Origin: Spirochaetaceae bacterium
Lineage (GTDB): Bacteria; Spirochaetota; Spirochaetia; Treponematales; Breznakiellaceae
Length of the DNA stretch: 17,840 bases
NCBI GenBank assembly: GCA_031265635.1
Contig: JAISCK010000125.1
Span: forward strand, 1-17,840
Direction of reading: 5' to 3'
Part shown: piece after piece, positions 1 to 6,993 of the stretch
Layout: each line of letters opens with the position of its first letter
How positions within the stretch are numbered: the stretch's first letter is position 1
Translations under genes and position numbers: made by a program
The notes under the pieces: model-generated
Database searches by the model: none
Told to the model about the DNA's origin: nothing
What the model saw: only the letters and a program-made list of their open reading frames with translations

Positions 1-10
1 GGAGGGTTTT

Positions 11-952
11 ATGGCGCAGCCTGGTTTGAAAGGAAGGTCCCTGCTTACTCTGCTGGATTACAGTCCCGAAGAGATACGTTTTCTTTTGGACCTTGCGGTG
101 CGGGTTAAAAAGGAAAAACAGGACGCGCGGCAGCGTTTTTCGGGCAAGACTCTGGCCCTTCTTTTTGAAAAGCGTTCCACAAGGACCCGCTGCGCTTTTG
201 AGACCGCTTTTGGCGAAGAGGGCGGCCATCCGGTGTTTTTGTCTACCCAGGATATACAACTGGGGGCCAAGGAATCTGTCGAAGACACGGCGCGGGTTCT
301 GGGCCGCATGTTTGACGCTATACAGTTCAGGGGTTTTAAGCAGTCCACGGTGGAGGCCCTTGCCCGTTACTCCGGGGTTCCGGTGTATAACGGTCTTACC
401 GACCGTTTCCATCCCACCCAGGCCCTGGCCGACATTATGACGCTGGAAGAAAACTTCGGCGGCGGGCGGGGCAAAAAGCTCTGCTTTTCCGGCGACGGCA
501 GAAACAATGTGGCCCGTTCCCTGATGGTGATTTCCGCCAAACTCGGCGTCAATTTTACGGTGATTACGCCTCCCGCCCTCAATCCCGATGCGGAGCTTGT
601 CGAAATCTGCGGGAAGCTCGCCGCTTTGTCAGGGGCCGCATTATGCGTTACCGGAGACAGTGCGGCGCTTGAAGGGGCCGACGCGGTGTACACGGATGTC
701 TGGGTTTCCATGGGAGAAGAGGCCAGGCGGGAGGAGCGGCTTGCGCTCCTTGCGCCCTACCAGGTCAACGCCGGTCTCATGGCAAAGACAGGCCGCGGCG
801 ATACTATTTTTCTCCACTGCCTTCCGGCGGTTAAGGGGGAAGAAGTTACCGCCGAGGTCATCGACGGCAAGATGAGCCGCGCCTGGGACCAGGCGGAAAA
901 CCGCAAGCACACGATAAAGGCCCTCATGCTTGCCACCCTGGGCCTGGAGTAA
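11..952 (+). CDS. argF: Ornithine carbamoyltransferase (OTCase)
   Basis: The 313-residue protein transfers the carbamoyl group of carbamoyl phosphate to ornithine, giving citrulline in the cytoplasm. The carbamoyl-phosphate loop STRTRC is at residues 56-61, HPTQ at 134-137, GDGRNN at 161-166, the ornithine-binding SMG loop at 233-235 and the catalytic HCLP at 269-272. The length fits the family. GGAGGG at positions 1-6 supports the ATG at 11. The gene is complete and is the only + strand gene. It converges on the ribosomal cluster with 39 nt between stop codons. The sequence alone does not settle whether it is biosynthetic (ArgF) or catabolic (ArcB), because its upstream neighbours lie outside the window. 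The family is certain; the symbol is a default choice. Confidence 0.95.
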   Translation: MAQPGLKGRSLLTLLDYSPEEIRFLLDLAVRVKKEKQDARQRFSGKTLALLFEKRSTRTRCAFETAFGEEGGHPVFLSTQDIQLGAKESVEDTARVLGRMFDAIQFRGFKQSTVEALARYSGVPVYNGLTDRFHPTQALADIMTLEENFGGGRGKKLCFSGDGRNNVARSLMVISAKLGVNFTVITPPALNPDAELVEICGKLAALSGAALCVTGDSAALEGADAVYTDVWVSMGEEARREERLALLAPYQVNAGLMAKTGRGDTIFLHCLPAVKGEEVTAEVIDGKMSRAWDQAENRKHTIKALMLATLGLE

Positions 953-955
953 CGC

Positions 956-993
956 GCGCGGAATCTTACCGCGAAGAGATTTTCCGCGCTTTT
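956..993 (+). terminator. Intrinsic terminator of the OTCase gene
   Basis: GCGCGGAA at 956-963 pairs perfectly with TTCCGCGC at 982-989, and TTTT follows at 990-993. Partial pairing continues inward (AATCTT with AAGAGATT). It starts four bases after the OTCase stop codon. The T-run exists only on the + side, so it should not stop minus-strand transcription efficiently. Its T-run overlaps the stop codon (992-994) of the converging minus-strand gene. Confidence 0.6.
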
Positions 994-1177
994 ATGCCTG
1001 TATGCTTTTCTTGCCGTGCTTAATCGCCGCTTTACAGGTCTTGCATATCTTTACTTTGGCTTCTCCGGCTTCCTGCTCATAGAGAAGCTTTACATTATTC
1101 CGCTTGCAGACAGGACATGCTCCCCTGCCCCGGGCAAAAAGATCACGTATACCTTTTCCCCTGTGTGCTTTAGACAT
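992..1177 (-). CDS. Small four-cysteine putative zinc-ribbon protein, unknown function
   Basis: I do not recognise this 61-residue protein. It has CPVC at residues 21-24 and CKTC at 45-48, two CxxC knuckles 20 residues apart, as in a single zinc ribbon. Both ends are rich in Lys and Arg (MSKAHRGKG at the start, KHGKKSIQA at the end), which suggests RNA or ribosome binding. It follows rplQ by 12 nt. Its Shine-Dalgarno GAGGAG overlaps the rplQ stop codon, so it is almost certainly the last gene of the operon and translated with rplQ. Zinc binding and a ribosome-linked role are inferences from the cysteines, the charge and the position. It does not match L28, L31, L33 or L36 as I know them. Confidence 0.85.
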   Translation of the reverse strand: MSKAHRGKGIRDLFARGRGACPVCKRNNVKLLYEQEAGEAKVKICKTCKAAIKHGKKSIQA

Positions 1178-1189
1178 TGCGTATCTCCT

Positions 1190-1663
1190 CTATTCCTTTG
1201 TTCCGGCGTTTTCTTTGCCCTTGTCCGCGCTTTCTTTTACCGCGGCTTTTTTGCCCGGGGCCTTCTTGCCGGCTGTTTTCTTGTCCGGCTTGTCTCCGGT
1301 ATCCAGTTTGTAGTCCACCAGCTCAAGCAGCACCATCTCGGCGGCGTCTCCATAACGCTCGCCGAGTTTGATGATGCGGGTATAGCCTCCGGCCCTTTTC
1401 TTCATGCGGGGGCCTATATCGGTAAAAAGTTTGGCAACCATACCTTCATCATAGAGCCGCGAAGAAACAATGCGCCGGTTATGGACCGAATCTACCTTTG
1501 CCCGGGTAATGAGCCTCTCGGCGCTCCGCCGTATCTCAAGGGCCTTGGCCTTGGTGGTCTGTATTCTTTCGTACCTGAATAATGACGTTACCATATTCCG
1601 GTGAAGGGCCTTCCGGTGGGCGGCCATGCGCTCCAGAGGGTTAAAACCTCGTCTATGCTTCAT
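1190..1663 (-). CDS. rplQ: 50S ribosomal protein L17
   Basis: L17 sits near the peptide exit tunnel of the large subunit. The N-terminus MKHRRGFNPLERMAAHRKAL and the following RNMVTSLFRYERIQTT stretch are diagnostic. At 157 residues it is longer than the usual 115-130. The globular core ends near residue 120, and a Lys/Ala/Gly/Glu-rich low-complexity tail follows (about 121-157). The start ATG overlaps the end of rpoA by 11 nt, so the two genes are probably coupled in translation. The tail looks disordered and may touch rRNA; that is inference. Confidence 0.97.
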   Translation of the reverse strand: MKHRRGFNPLERMAAHRKALHRNMVTSLFRYERIQTTKAKALEIRRSAERLITRAKVDSVHNRRIVSSRLYDEGMVAKLFTDIGPRMKKRAGGYTRIIKLGERYGDAAEMVLLELVDYKLDTGDKPDKKTAGKKAPGKKAAVKESADKGKENAGTKE

Positions 1664-2708
1664 CTTTTTCTTCCTTATCCGGGGTAATTCTTATGGTGTT
1701 TTTAAGCACATTCATATCGGTAATGCCCAGGGACAGGTTCCATTCCTTGAGCTTTTCCTTGATCTCCTGAAGCGACTTTTTGCCGAAATTCCTGGTTTTG
1801 GCTATGTCATCCTCGGTCTTTCTGGTAAGTTCGCCGATGGTTTTGATGTTGGCGTTTTTAAGGCAGTTTGAAGACCGCACCGAAAGTTCAAGTTCTTCCA
1901 CCGGGGTATTGAGTATCTGCCTGATGCGCTCGTCATCCTCGTCAAGGTAATCTTCCGAACCGAGATTGTTCTCGTCAAAATTGATGAATACCGAAAAATG
2001 ATCCTTGGCGATTTTTGCCGCTTCCGCAAGGGCGTCGTCGGGTTTTACCGTCCCGTCGGTCCAGACTTCGAGTATCAGTTTGTCATAGTCGCTGCGCTGG
2101 CCGACCCTGGTGGGCTCGACGGCAAACTTGACCTTCTTGACCGGCGAAAAAATCGCGTCCATGGGTATGGTGCCGATTACGTCAACATAGCGCTCGTTTA
2201 CCTCGGAAGGAATATAGCCCCTGCCCAGGTCAACCTGAATCTCAAAGTCGAGGCGGGCGCCTTCCGTGAGGGTCATGATATGCCGGCCCTTGCTCTGGAC
2301 TTCAACCTGCCCGGGCCTTTCAAAATCATCGCTCGTTATTTCGTCCTTTCCCGCCCATTCATAAAGCAGTATGTCCTGCTCCATATCGTCAGGCAGCTTG
2401 AGCCGCATCTGCTTGAGGCTGTTGATTACCTCAAGGGTATCCTCAACGATATTCGGAATGGTCTCAAACTCGCTGGATATGCTGTGGGCCGTGCCTTCCC
2501 CGTCATAGGCGGTTATCTTGACCGCGGTAATCGCGTATCCCTGAATGGAAGAAAGGAGCACCCGCCGCAGGGTATTGCCGACCGTCGTACCGAATCCCGG
2601 TTCGAAGGGGGCGGCGATGAACTTTCCGTAATTTGATCTAAGTTCGCCGTGCTCAAAGGTGATACCTTTGGGACGCTTGAATCCTTTAAGCAGGTTCTTA
2701 CGGGCCAT
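1653..2708 (-). CDS. rpoA: DNA-directed RNA polymerase alpha subunit
   Basis: The 351-residue alpha subunit starts RNA polymerase assembly and contacts promoters and activators. The dimerising N-terminal domain covers about residues 1-235, with GNTLRRVLLSS at 44-54. An acidic linker (about 245-265) joins it to the C-terminal helix-hairpin-helix domain at about 271-330. That domain has VRSSNCLK at 277-284, which keeps the equivalents of E. coli Arg265 and Asn268, and GKKSL at 309-313. UP-element contact should therefore be intact. The protein is slightly longer than the E. coli one because of the linker and a charged C-terminal tail. The ATG follows rpsD by 9 nt, with AAGGAG overlapping the rpsD stop. 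Confidence 0.98.
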   Translation of the reverse strand: MARKNLLKGFKRPKGITFEHGELRSNYGKFIAAPFEPGFGTTVGNTLRRVLLSSIQGYAITAVKITAYDGEGTAHSISSEFETIPNIVEDTLEVINSLKQMRLKLPDDMEQDILLYEWAGKDEITSDDFERPGQVEVQSKGRHIMTLTEGARLDFEIQVDLGRGYIPSEVNERYVDVIGTIPMDAIFSPVKKVKFAVEPTRVGQRSDYDKLILEVWTDGTVKPDDALAEAAKIAKDHFSVFINFDENNLGSEDYLDEDDERIRQILNTPVEELELSVRSSNCLKNANIKTIGELTRKTEDDIAKTRNFGKKSLQEIKEKLKEWNLSLGITDMNVLKNTIRITPDKEEKDEA

Positions 2709-2717
2709 AGGAACTCC

Positions 2718-3353
2718 TTATTTAGAATAGAATTCGACAATCATCTGTTCTTTGATGTCCGCCAAATCAGTGATATCGCCGCGCCTGGGGATAGCCATAA
2801 AGGTCCCCTTCATCGCGTCAGGATCAAGCTGCAGCCAGGGCATCACCCCCGCCTTGCCGTATTCCTTGAGCGCTTCCTTTATAATCACGAGGTTCTTGCT
2901 GGGCTCCTTTATTTCGACTACATCATTGGAACGCACCAGGAAGGAAGGAATATTGACCTTCTTCCCGTTTACCAGGACATGGCCGTGGAGAACAACCTGC
3001 CTGGCCTGGCTTCTGCTCGTGGCAAAACGGAGCCGGTAGACTACATTGTCAAGCCGCCGTTCAAGGAGGGCAAAAAGATTCTCGCCGGTGATGCCGGGCA
3101 TACGCAGGGCCCTTTCAAAGAAAAGATGAAACTGCTTTTCCTGCATGCCGTAAATTCTCTTGAACTTCTGCTTCTCCCGCAGTTGTATTCCGTAATCGGA
3201 ACGTTTGCCCGGACGGGCCTTGGGGTCCTTGCCCGGAGCGGAACGTTTTTTATTGATGGGACATTTATCGCTTTTGCAACGGTCGCCTTTAAGCATGAGC
3301 TTTTTCTGCTCCGTCCGGCAAAGCCGACAAACAGGTCCGGTATATCTTGCCAT
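2718..3353 (-). CDS. rpsD: 30S ribosomal protein S4, zinc-binding type
   Basis: S4 starts assembly of the 30S body on 16S rRNA and lines the mRNA entry site. The 211-residue protein begins ARYTGPVCRLC and has Cys at 9, 12, 26 and 31, the same spacing as the zinc-binding S4 of Thermus. The S4 RNA-binding domain follows (RRLDNVVYRLRFATSRSQARQ, about residues 91-111). It lies between rpsK (31-nt gap) and rpoA (9-nt gap), with GGGAGAG before the ATG. In E. coli S4 is the feedback repressor of the alpha operon; whether that holds here cannot be told from the protein alone. Confidence 0.98.
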   Translation of the reverse strand: MARYTGPVCRLCRTEQKKLMLKGDRCKSDKCPINKKRSAPGKDPKARPGKRSDYGIQLREKQKFKRIYGMQEKQFHLFFERALRMPGITGENLFALLERRLDNVVYRLRFATSRSQARQVVLHGHVLVNGKKVNIPSFLVRSNDVVEIKEPSKNLVIIKEALKEYGKAGVMPWLQLDPDAMKGTFMAIPRRGDITDLADIKEQMIVEFYSK

Positions 3354-3384
3354 AAATTTTCTCTCCCTGTATTTGGATTATTCC

Positions 3385-3774
3385 TTATATACGGCGCGTC
3401 TTTCTCGGCCTGCATCCGTTATGCGGAATCGGGGTAACGTCGTTTATAGACTTTACCTTGATGCCCAGCGCTCCAAGCTGGCGTATCGCCGATTCCCTGC
3501 CTATGCCCGGGCCTTTTACATATACATGCACTTCCCTGAGCCCTACCTGGAGGGCCTTCTGTGCGGCGGTCTCGGTTACCGACTGGGCGGCAAAGGGCGT
3601 TGACTTTTTCGCGCCCCTAAACCCAAGGCCGCCCGAACTGGCCCAGGAAATGGCGTTTCCCATGAGGTCGGTTATGGTTACGATAGTATTATTGAATGTA
3701 GCCTGTATGTATACATTCCCTTCATATACGGATTTTTTTTCTTTCCGCTTCTTTGTCTTTGTACTGGCAGCCAC
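3385..3774 (-). CDS. rpsK: 30S ribosomal protein S11
   Basis: S11 forms part of the 30S platform near the Shine-Dalgarno/anti-Shine-Dalgarno helix. The protein has 129 residues, typical for the family. Diagnostic stretches are NVYIQATFNNTIVTITD, SSGGLGFRGAKKSTPFAAQ and the C-terminal DVTPIPHNGCRPRKTRRI. The start is GTG at 3774, with GGAGG six bases upstream; there is no ATG in a suitable place. It is preceded by an unusually long 103-nt gap after rpsM, which contains a perfect hairpin. Confidence 0.97.
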   Translation of the reverse strand: MAASTKTKKRKEKKSVYEGNVYIQATFNNTIVTITDLMGNAISWASSGGLGFRGAKKSTPFAAQSVTETAAQKALQVGLREVHVYVKGPGIGRESAIRQLGALGIKVKSINDVTPIPHNGCRPRKTRRI

Positions 3775-3798
3775 CCTTCTCCTCCAAATCTAAGGCCG

Positions 3799-3827
3799 CT
3801 GATTCAACATTTACTATTTTGAATCAG
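3799..3827 (-). promoter_or_regulatory. Hairpin in the rpsM-rpsK gap
   Basis: CTGATTCAA at 3799-3807 and TTGAATCAG at 3819-3827 form a perfect 9-bp stem with an 11-nt loop. It lies 25 nt before the rpsK GTG. A smaller 5-bp stem (CCGGC/GCCGG, 3851-3867) lies upstream in the same 103-nt gap. There is no run of U after either stem, so these are not classic terminators. A role in control of rpsK or in RNA processing is inference. Confidence 0.4.
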
Positions 3828-3877
3828 ACGCACGTATCAAATCAGGTCCCCCGGCCAAAACAGCCGGATTGGGAAAC

Positions 3878-4243
3878 CTACTTCTTCTTGCCCGCCACGG
3901 TCTTTTTCTTGCCCTTTCTGGTCCGGGCATTGGTCCTGGTCCTCTGTCCGCGCAGGGGCAGGCCCTTGCGGTGCCTCAAACCCCGGTAACAGCCTATATC
4001 CATAAGCCGCTTGATATTCAGGGCAATTTCAGTACGGAGCCGTCCTTCGACCTTGTACTCGTTCTCAATAAACTGCCTCAGGCCGTTAAGTTCTTCCTGG
4101 GACAGGTCATTGATAAGGCGCAAGGGATCAATCTTTGCCTTTTCGCATATCTGATCCGCGCTGGACCGGCCGATTCCGTAAATGTAGGTTAACGCGATGT
4201 TAACATGCTTGTTGGGCAGATCGACGCCTGCTATACGAGCCAT
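3878..4243 (-). CDS. rpsM: 30S ribosomal protein S13
   Basis: S13 sits in the 30S head and forms bridges to the 50S subunit and contacts with P-site tRNA. The protein has 121 residues. It starts ARIAGVDLPNKH and contains the helix-hairpin-helix segment TYIYGIGRSSADQIC (residues 19-33). The basic tail has RHRKGLPLRGQRTRTNARTR followed by Lys-rich residues (KGKKKTVAGKKK) that reach toward tRNA. It follows rpmJ by 10 nt and is the first S-protein gene of the alpha block. Confidence 0.98.
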   Translation of the reverse strand: MARIAGVDLPNKHVNIALTYIYGIGRSSADQICEKAKIDPLRLINDLSQEELNGLRQFIENEYKVEGRLRTEIALNIKRLMDIGCYRGLRHRKGLPLRGQRTRTNARTRKGKKKTVAGKKK

Positions 4244-4253
4244 TCCTTACCCC

Positions 4254-4367
4254 CTAGCCCTGCTTCTGCTTGTGCTTCGGATTCTGGCAAATAATACGGA
4301 TAATTCCGTTCCGTTTAATTACTTTGCATTTATCACAAATTGGTTTAACACTGGTCCGGACTTTCAT
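4254..4367 (-). CDS. rpmJ: 50S ribosomal protein L36, zinc-binding type
   Basis: Reading the minus strand from ATG at 4367 to TAG at 4256-4254 gives a 37-residue protein beginning MKVRTSVKPICDKCKVI and ending QNPKHKQKQG. Cys 11, 14 and 27 and His 32 make the classic L36 zinc site. The length matches the bacterial family. Its Shine-Dalgarno AGGAG overlaps the secY stop codon, and the gap to secY is 9 nt. It is too short for ordinary ORF cut-offs but is certain from its sequence and its usual place between secY and rpsM. Confidence 0.97.
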   Translation of the reverse strand: MKVRTSVKPICDKCKVIKRNGIIRIICQNPKHKQKQG

Positions 4368-4376
4368 CCCTGTCTC

Positions 4377-5705
4377 CTAAAGGTTACGTCCCCGTAATCT
4401 TCCCCGCCTGGTCAGCCCCTCATGATGGTGCATCTTGAGGAGGGCTTCAATCTGGCTCATGGTATCCAGGTCCACGCCCACAAGAATGAGGAGCGAGGTA
4501 CCGCCCATGAGGTACGAAATTGAGGCGGGAAAATCAAAAAGCATCTGAATAATCTGCGGCAGCACCGCGATTACCGCCAAATAAAGAGAACCGGGAAGCA
4601 CAATACGGTTGAGTATCTTTGTAAGATACTCTTCGATGCGCTCGGTCCTGATCCCCGGTATGGAACCGCCGTTCTCCCGTATGTTCTTGGCGATTTCTAT
4701 GGGGTTAAGGCTCACCTGTGTGTAGAAATACGCGAAAAACACAATAAGAAGAACATATAAAACATTATACAAAGGCCCCTGGGGGTCCAAAGCCCGGGAA
4801 ACCGCCGCGAGCCAGGCAACGTTGGACCCTATGGTAGTGGCTATCTGAATCGGAAACGTCAATATTGAAGAAGCAAAGATGACCGGTATAACCCCCGACG
4901 GATTTATCTTGAAGGGAATATAGGTATTCTGGGCGCCGTACATTTTCCGTCCTACTACCCGTTTCGCGTAATGGACCGATATTTTTCTCTGGCCCTGCTG
5001 TTCAAAAACCACCAGGGCGACTATGGCCACAAACATCACAAAGACCACAATCACAAAGACCAGGTTAAGGGTGCCGCTGGTAACCCGCTGCCAGACTTCG
5101 TATACCGCGCGGGGAAGCCGTGCCACAATACCGGCAAAGATCAGAAGGGATATGCCGTTGCCTATGCCCCGCTGGGTTATCTGTTCGCCTATCCACATGA
5201 GGAACATGGTTCCTGTCGTAACCGTAAGCATCGAAAGGAGGGTAAACTGCAGCATGGGCATGCTGAGAAGATTATCCACCGACAGGGATATGTTGGCCGC
5301 GTAGCGGCTTACCGCGAAGGACTGGATAAGGCAGATTCCCACCGTCCCGATACGCTGATAGGACTGTATTTTTTTCCTGCCGCCTTCTTCTTCCGATATT
5401 TTCTTGAGCCTGGGAAAGACGATTATCAGAAGCTGCATGATGATGGACATGGAAATATACGGCATGATACCCAGCATGAACACCGAGAAGTTGGAGAAAG
5501 CGCCGCCGGCAAAAAAGTCCAGATAATCGATGATGGCGTTACCGGAATTCTGCATGTCGGTGAAGTAGTTGTTCAGCACCTGCACATTGATGCCGGGAAT
5601 GGGAAGCACCGCCCCGAAACGGAAGACCACCAGCATTACGGTAGTGAAGAAAATCCGTTCCCTGAGCTCTTTGACCCTGAAAATACCAACCAGTGGATTA
5701 GCCAT
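4377..5705 (-). CDS. secY: Protein translocase channel subunit SecY
   Basis: SecY forms the protein-conducting pore of the SecYEG translocon in the inner membrane. The protein has 442 residues, with ten hydrophobic segments at roughly 19-38, 70-97, 117-136, 150-172, 183-203, 213-234, 268-290, 311-333, 367-389 and 398-414. Family motifs include ITQRGIGNGISLLIFAGIV (about 176-194) and KINPSGVIPVIFASS (266-280). The cytoplasmic loop around 336-355 (IEIAKNIRENGGSIPGIR) is also conserved. The gene lies 18 nt after rplO, behind a weak Shine-Dalgarno (AGGGAA). adk, map and infA, which often separate secY from rpmJ, are absent. Confidence 0.98.
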   Translation of the reverse strand: MANPLVGIFRVKELRERIFFTTVMLVVFRFGAVLPIPGINVQVLNNYFTDMQNSGNAIIDYLDFFAGGAFSNFSVFMLGIMPYISMSIIMQLLIIVFPRLKKISEEEGGRKKIQSYQRIGTVGICLIQSFAVSRYAANISLSVDNLLSMPMLQFTLLSMLTVTTGTMFLMWIGEQITQRGIGNGISLLIFAGIVARLPRAVYEVWQRVTSGTLNLVFVIVVFVMFVAIVALVVFEQQGQRKISVHYAKRVVGRKMYGAQNTYIPFKINPSGVIPVIFASSILTFPIQIATTIGSNVAWLAAVSRALDPQGPLYNVLYVLLIVFFAYFYTQVSLNPIEIAKNIRENGGSIPGIRTERIEEYLTKILNRIVLPGSLYLAVIAVLPQIIQMLFDFPASISYLMGGTSLLILVGVDLDTMSQIEALLKMHHHEGLTRRGRLRGRNL

Positions 5706-5723
5706 TCAATATTCCCTATACCT

Positions 5724-6212
5724 TTATTTTGCCGGCCTGTCTGTCCCCACCGGGGCGCTTACCGTACTGCCGGCCTTTTCGGCCTTTTCCCTGGCCGATG
5801 CCGAGATAGCGGCGACAGTGAAGGTCAGCTTCCGCGAAAAATCCCCGCCGGCCAGTATCTTTACCGGCTTTGCGCCCTTGACAAGACCTTTAAGTATGAG
5901 GCTCGCGCTGTCTACGGTCTCGCCGTCAACATAGCGGCTGTCTATGGCGCCCAAATTGACCGCCTGATATTCCTTCTTGAACGGATAGTTTGAAAATCCC
6001 CGGTGGGCAAGACGCCGGTACAGGGGCATCTGGCCGCCTTCAAATCCGACATAGGTCTTGCCGCCTGAACGGGACTTCTGCCCCTTGTTGCCTTTTCCCG
6101 CTGTTGTACCCCGGCCCGAACCCTGTCCGCGGCCCAAAATGCGCCGCCTTTTATTCGCGCCCTCCGGGGCATGAAGGTTAAAATCCGCCGGAGCGTTTAC
6201 TGCTTCAGCCAT
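5724..6212 (-). CDS. rplO: 50S ribosomal protein L15
   Basis: L15 is a late-assembly 50S protein with a long extension that threads into 23S rRNA. The 162-residue sequence has the glycine/arginine-rich N-terminal extension RRRILGRGQGSGRGTTAGKG (about 22-41), then GFEGGQMPLYRRL, then the globular part. It is a little longer than the usual 144-150, because of a short N-terminal addition and a C-terminal tail. AAGGAG lies six bases before the ATG. A perfect 8-bp hairpin sits just upstream of this ribosome-binding site. Confidence 0.97.
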   Translation of the reverse strand: MAEAVNAPADFNLHAPEGANKRRRILGRGQGSGRGTTAGKGNKGQKSRSGGKTYVGFEGGQMPLYRRLAHRGFSNYPFKKEYQAVNLGAIDSRYVDGETVDSASLILKGLVKGAKPVKILAGGDFSRKLTFTVAAISASAREKAEKAGSTVSAPVGTDRPAK

Positions 6213-6224
6213 TCTATACTCCTT

Positions 6225-6253
6225 GCGGTTTCCCGAAAGAAACCGCGCGTTTC
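6225..6253 (-). promoter_or_regulatory. Alternative hairpins upstream of rplO
   Basis: GCGGTTTC (6225-6232) pairs with GAAACCGC (6239-6246) over a 6-nt loop, a perfect 8-bp stem. GAAAC (6239-6243) can instead pair with GTTTC (6249-6253). The two structures share 6239-6243 and exclude each other. The longer stem abuts the rplO Shine-Dalgarno. A regulatory switch is inference; the pairing itself is visible. Confidence 0.35.
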
Positions 6254-6260
6254 AAACACC

Positions 6261-6449
6261 CTAGGCGTTTGAAAGTTCTTCCACCTTGACCAGATGGGAA
6301 ACTGCCCTGACCATTCCCAGTATTTCAGGACTCGCCTCCTGTTCTACCGAGGACCCTATCTTCCTGAGCCCCAGAGAACGAACCGTAGCCCGCTGCTTGG
6401 GAAGAGCCCTGATGGTACTCCTTACCAGGCTGATTTTTATTTTCGCCAT
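6261..6449 (-). CDS. rpmD: 50S ribosomal protein L30
   Basis: L30 is a small 50S protein. The 62 residues begin MAKIKISLVRSTIRALPKQR and contain TVRSLGLRKIGSSVEQ, the family signature. I chose ATG at 6449 because it gives the normal family length and follows the rpsE stop by two bases. An upstream in-frame GTG at 6461 would overlap rpsE and add four unusual residues. The Shine-Dalgarno is a G-rich run within the end of rpsE. Confidence 0.95.
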   Translation of the reverse strand: MAKIKISLVRSTIRALPKQRATVRSLGLRKIGSSVEQEASPEILGMVRAVSHLVKVEELSNA

Positions 6450-6451
6450 GA

Positions 6452-6985
6452 TTACCCCCACAGTTCCTTGAGGGATTTACCCCTGTTCTTTGCCATAGTC
6501 TTGGCGTCCATCATGGCCCGTATGCACTCGAAGGTCGCCTTGACCACATTGTACTGGCTCGGGGCGCCCAGGGATTTGGAAAGCACGTCGGTAACGCCGC
6601 CAGCTTCCATGATGGCCCGCACCGGTCCGCCGGCTATGATGCCCGTTCCCGAACAGGCGGGTTTCAAAAGTACCCTGGAAGCCTTAAAAGTCGCTTCGAT
6701 CTCGTGGGGTATGGTCCCGTTCTTTACCGGGAGCTTTACAAAACTCCGCTTGGCCTTGTCGATACTCTTCCGTATGGCCTCGGAAACATCATTTGCCTTG
6801 CCAAAACCGTAACCGACATTGCCCTTGCGGTCGCCGACCACGGTAAGGGCGGAAAAGGAAAAACGCCTGCCGCCCTTGACTACCTTGGCGGTACGGTTCA
6901 GCTTTACCAGCTTCTCGATATATTCCTTTTCCTCGAATTTCCTTTCACGGCCTTCACGGCCTTCTCTGTTCCTTGAATGGTCCAT
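6452..6985 (-). CDS. rpsE: 30S ribosomal protein S5
   Basis: S5 lies at the mRNA entry site of the 30S subunit and affects decoding accuracy. The 177-residue protein has a charged N-terminal extension (DHSRNREGREGRERKFEEKE), then the double-stranded RNA-binding fold, with NRTAKVVKGGRRFSFSALTV at about 30-49 and GYGFGKANDVSEAIRK after it. The C-terminal domain has GTGIIAGGPVRAIMEAGG. It follows rplR by 8 nt and abuts rpmD. Confidence 0.98.
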   Translation of the reverse strand: MDHSRNREGREGRERKFEEKEYIEKLVKLNRTAKVVKGGRRFSFSALTVVGDRKGNVGYGFGKANDVSEAIRKSIDKAKRSFVKLPVKNGTIPHEIEATFKASRVLLKPACSGTGIIAGGPVRAIMEAGGVTDVLSKSLGAPSQYNVVKATFECIRAMMDAKTMAKNRGKSLKELWG

Positions 6986-6993
6986 CCCGCCCC

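Noticed and set aside
4971..5993. A 340-codon + strand frame opposite secY and rplO
   Set aside because: It is antisense to two certain genes, and its His/Lys/Asp-rich composition is what the complement of a membrane-protein gene gives.
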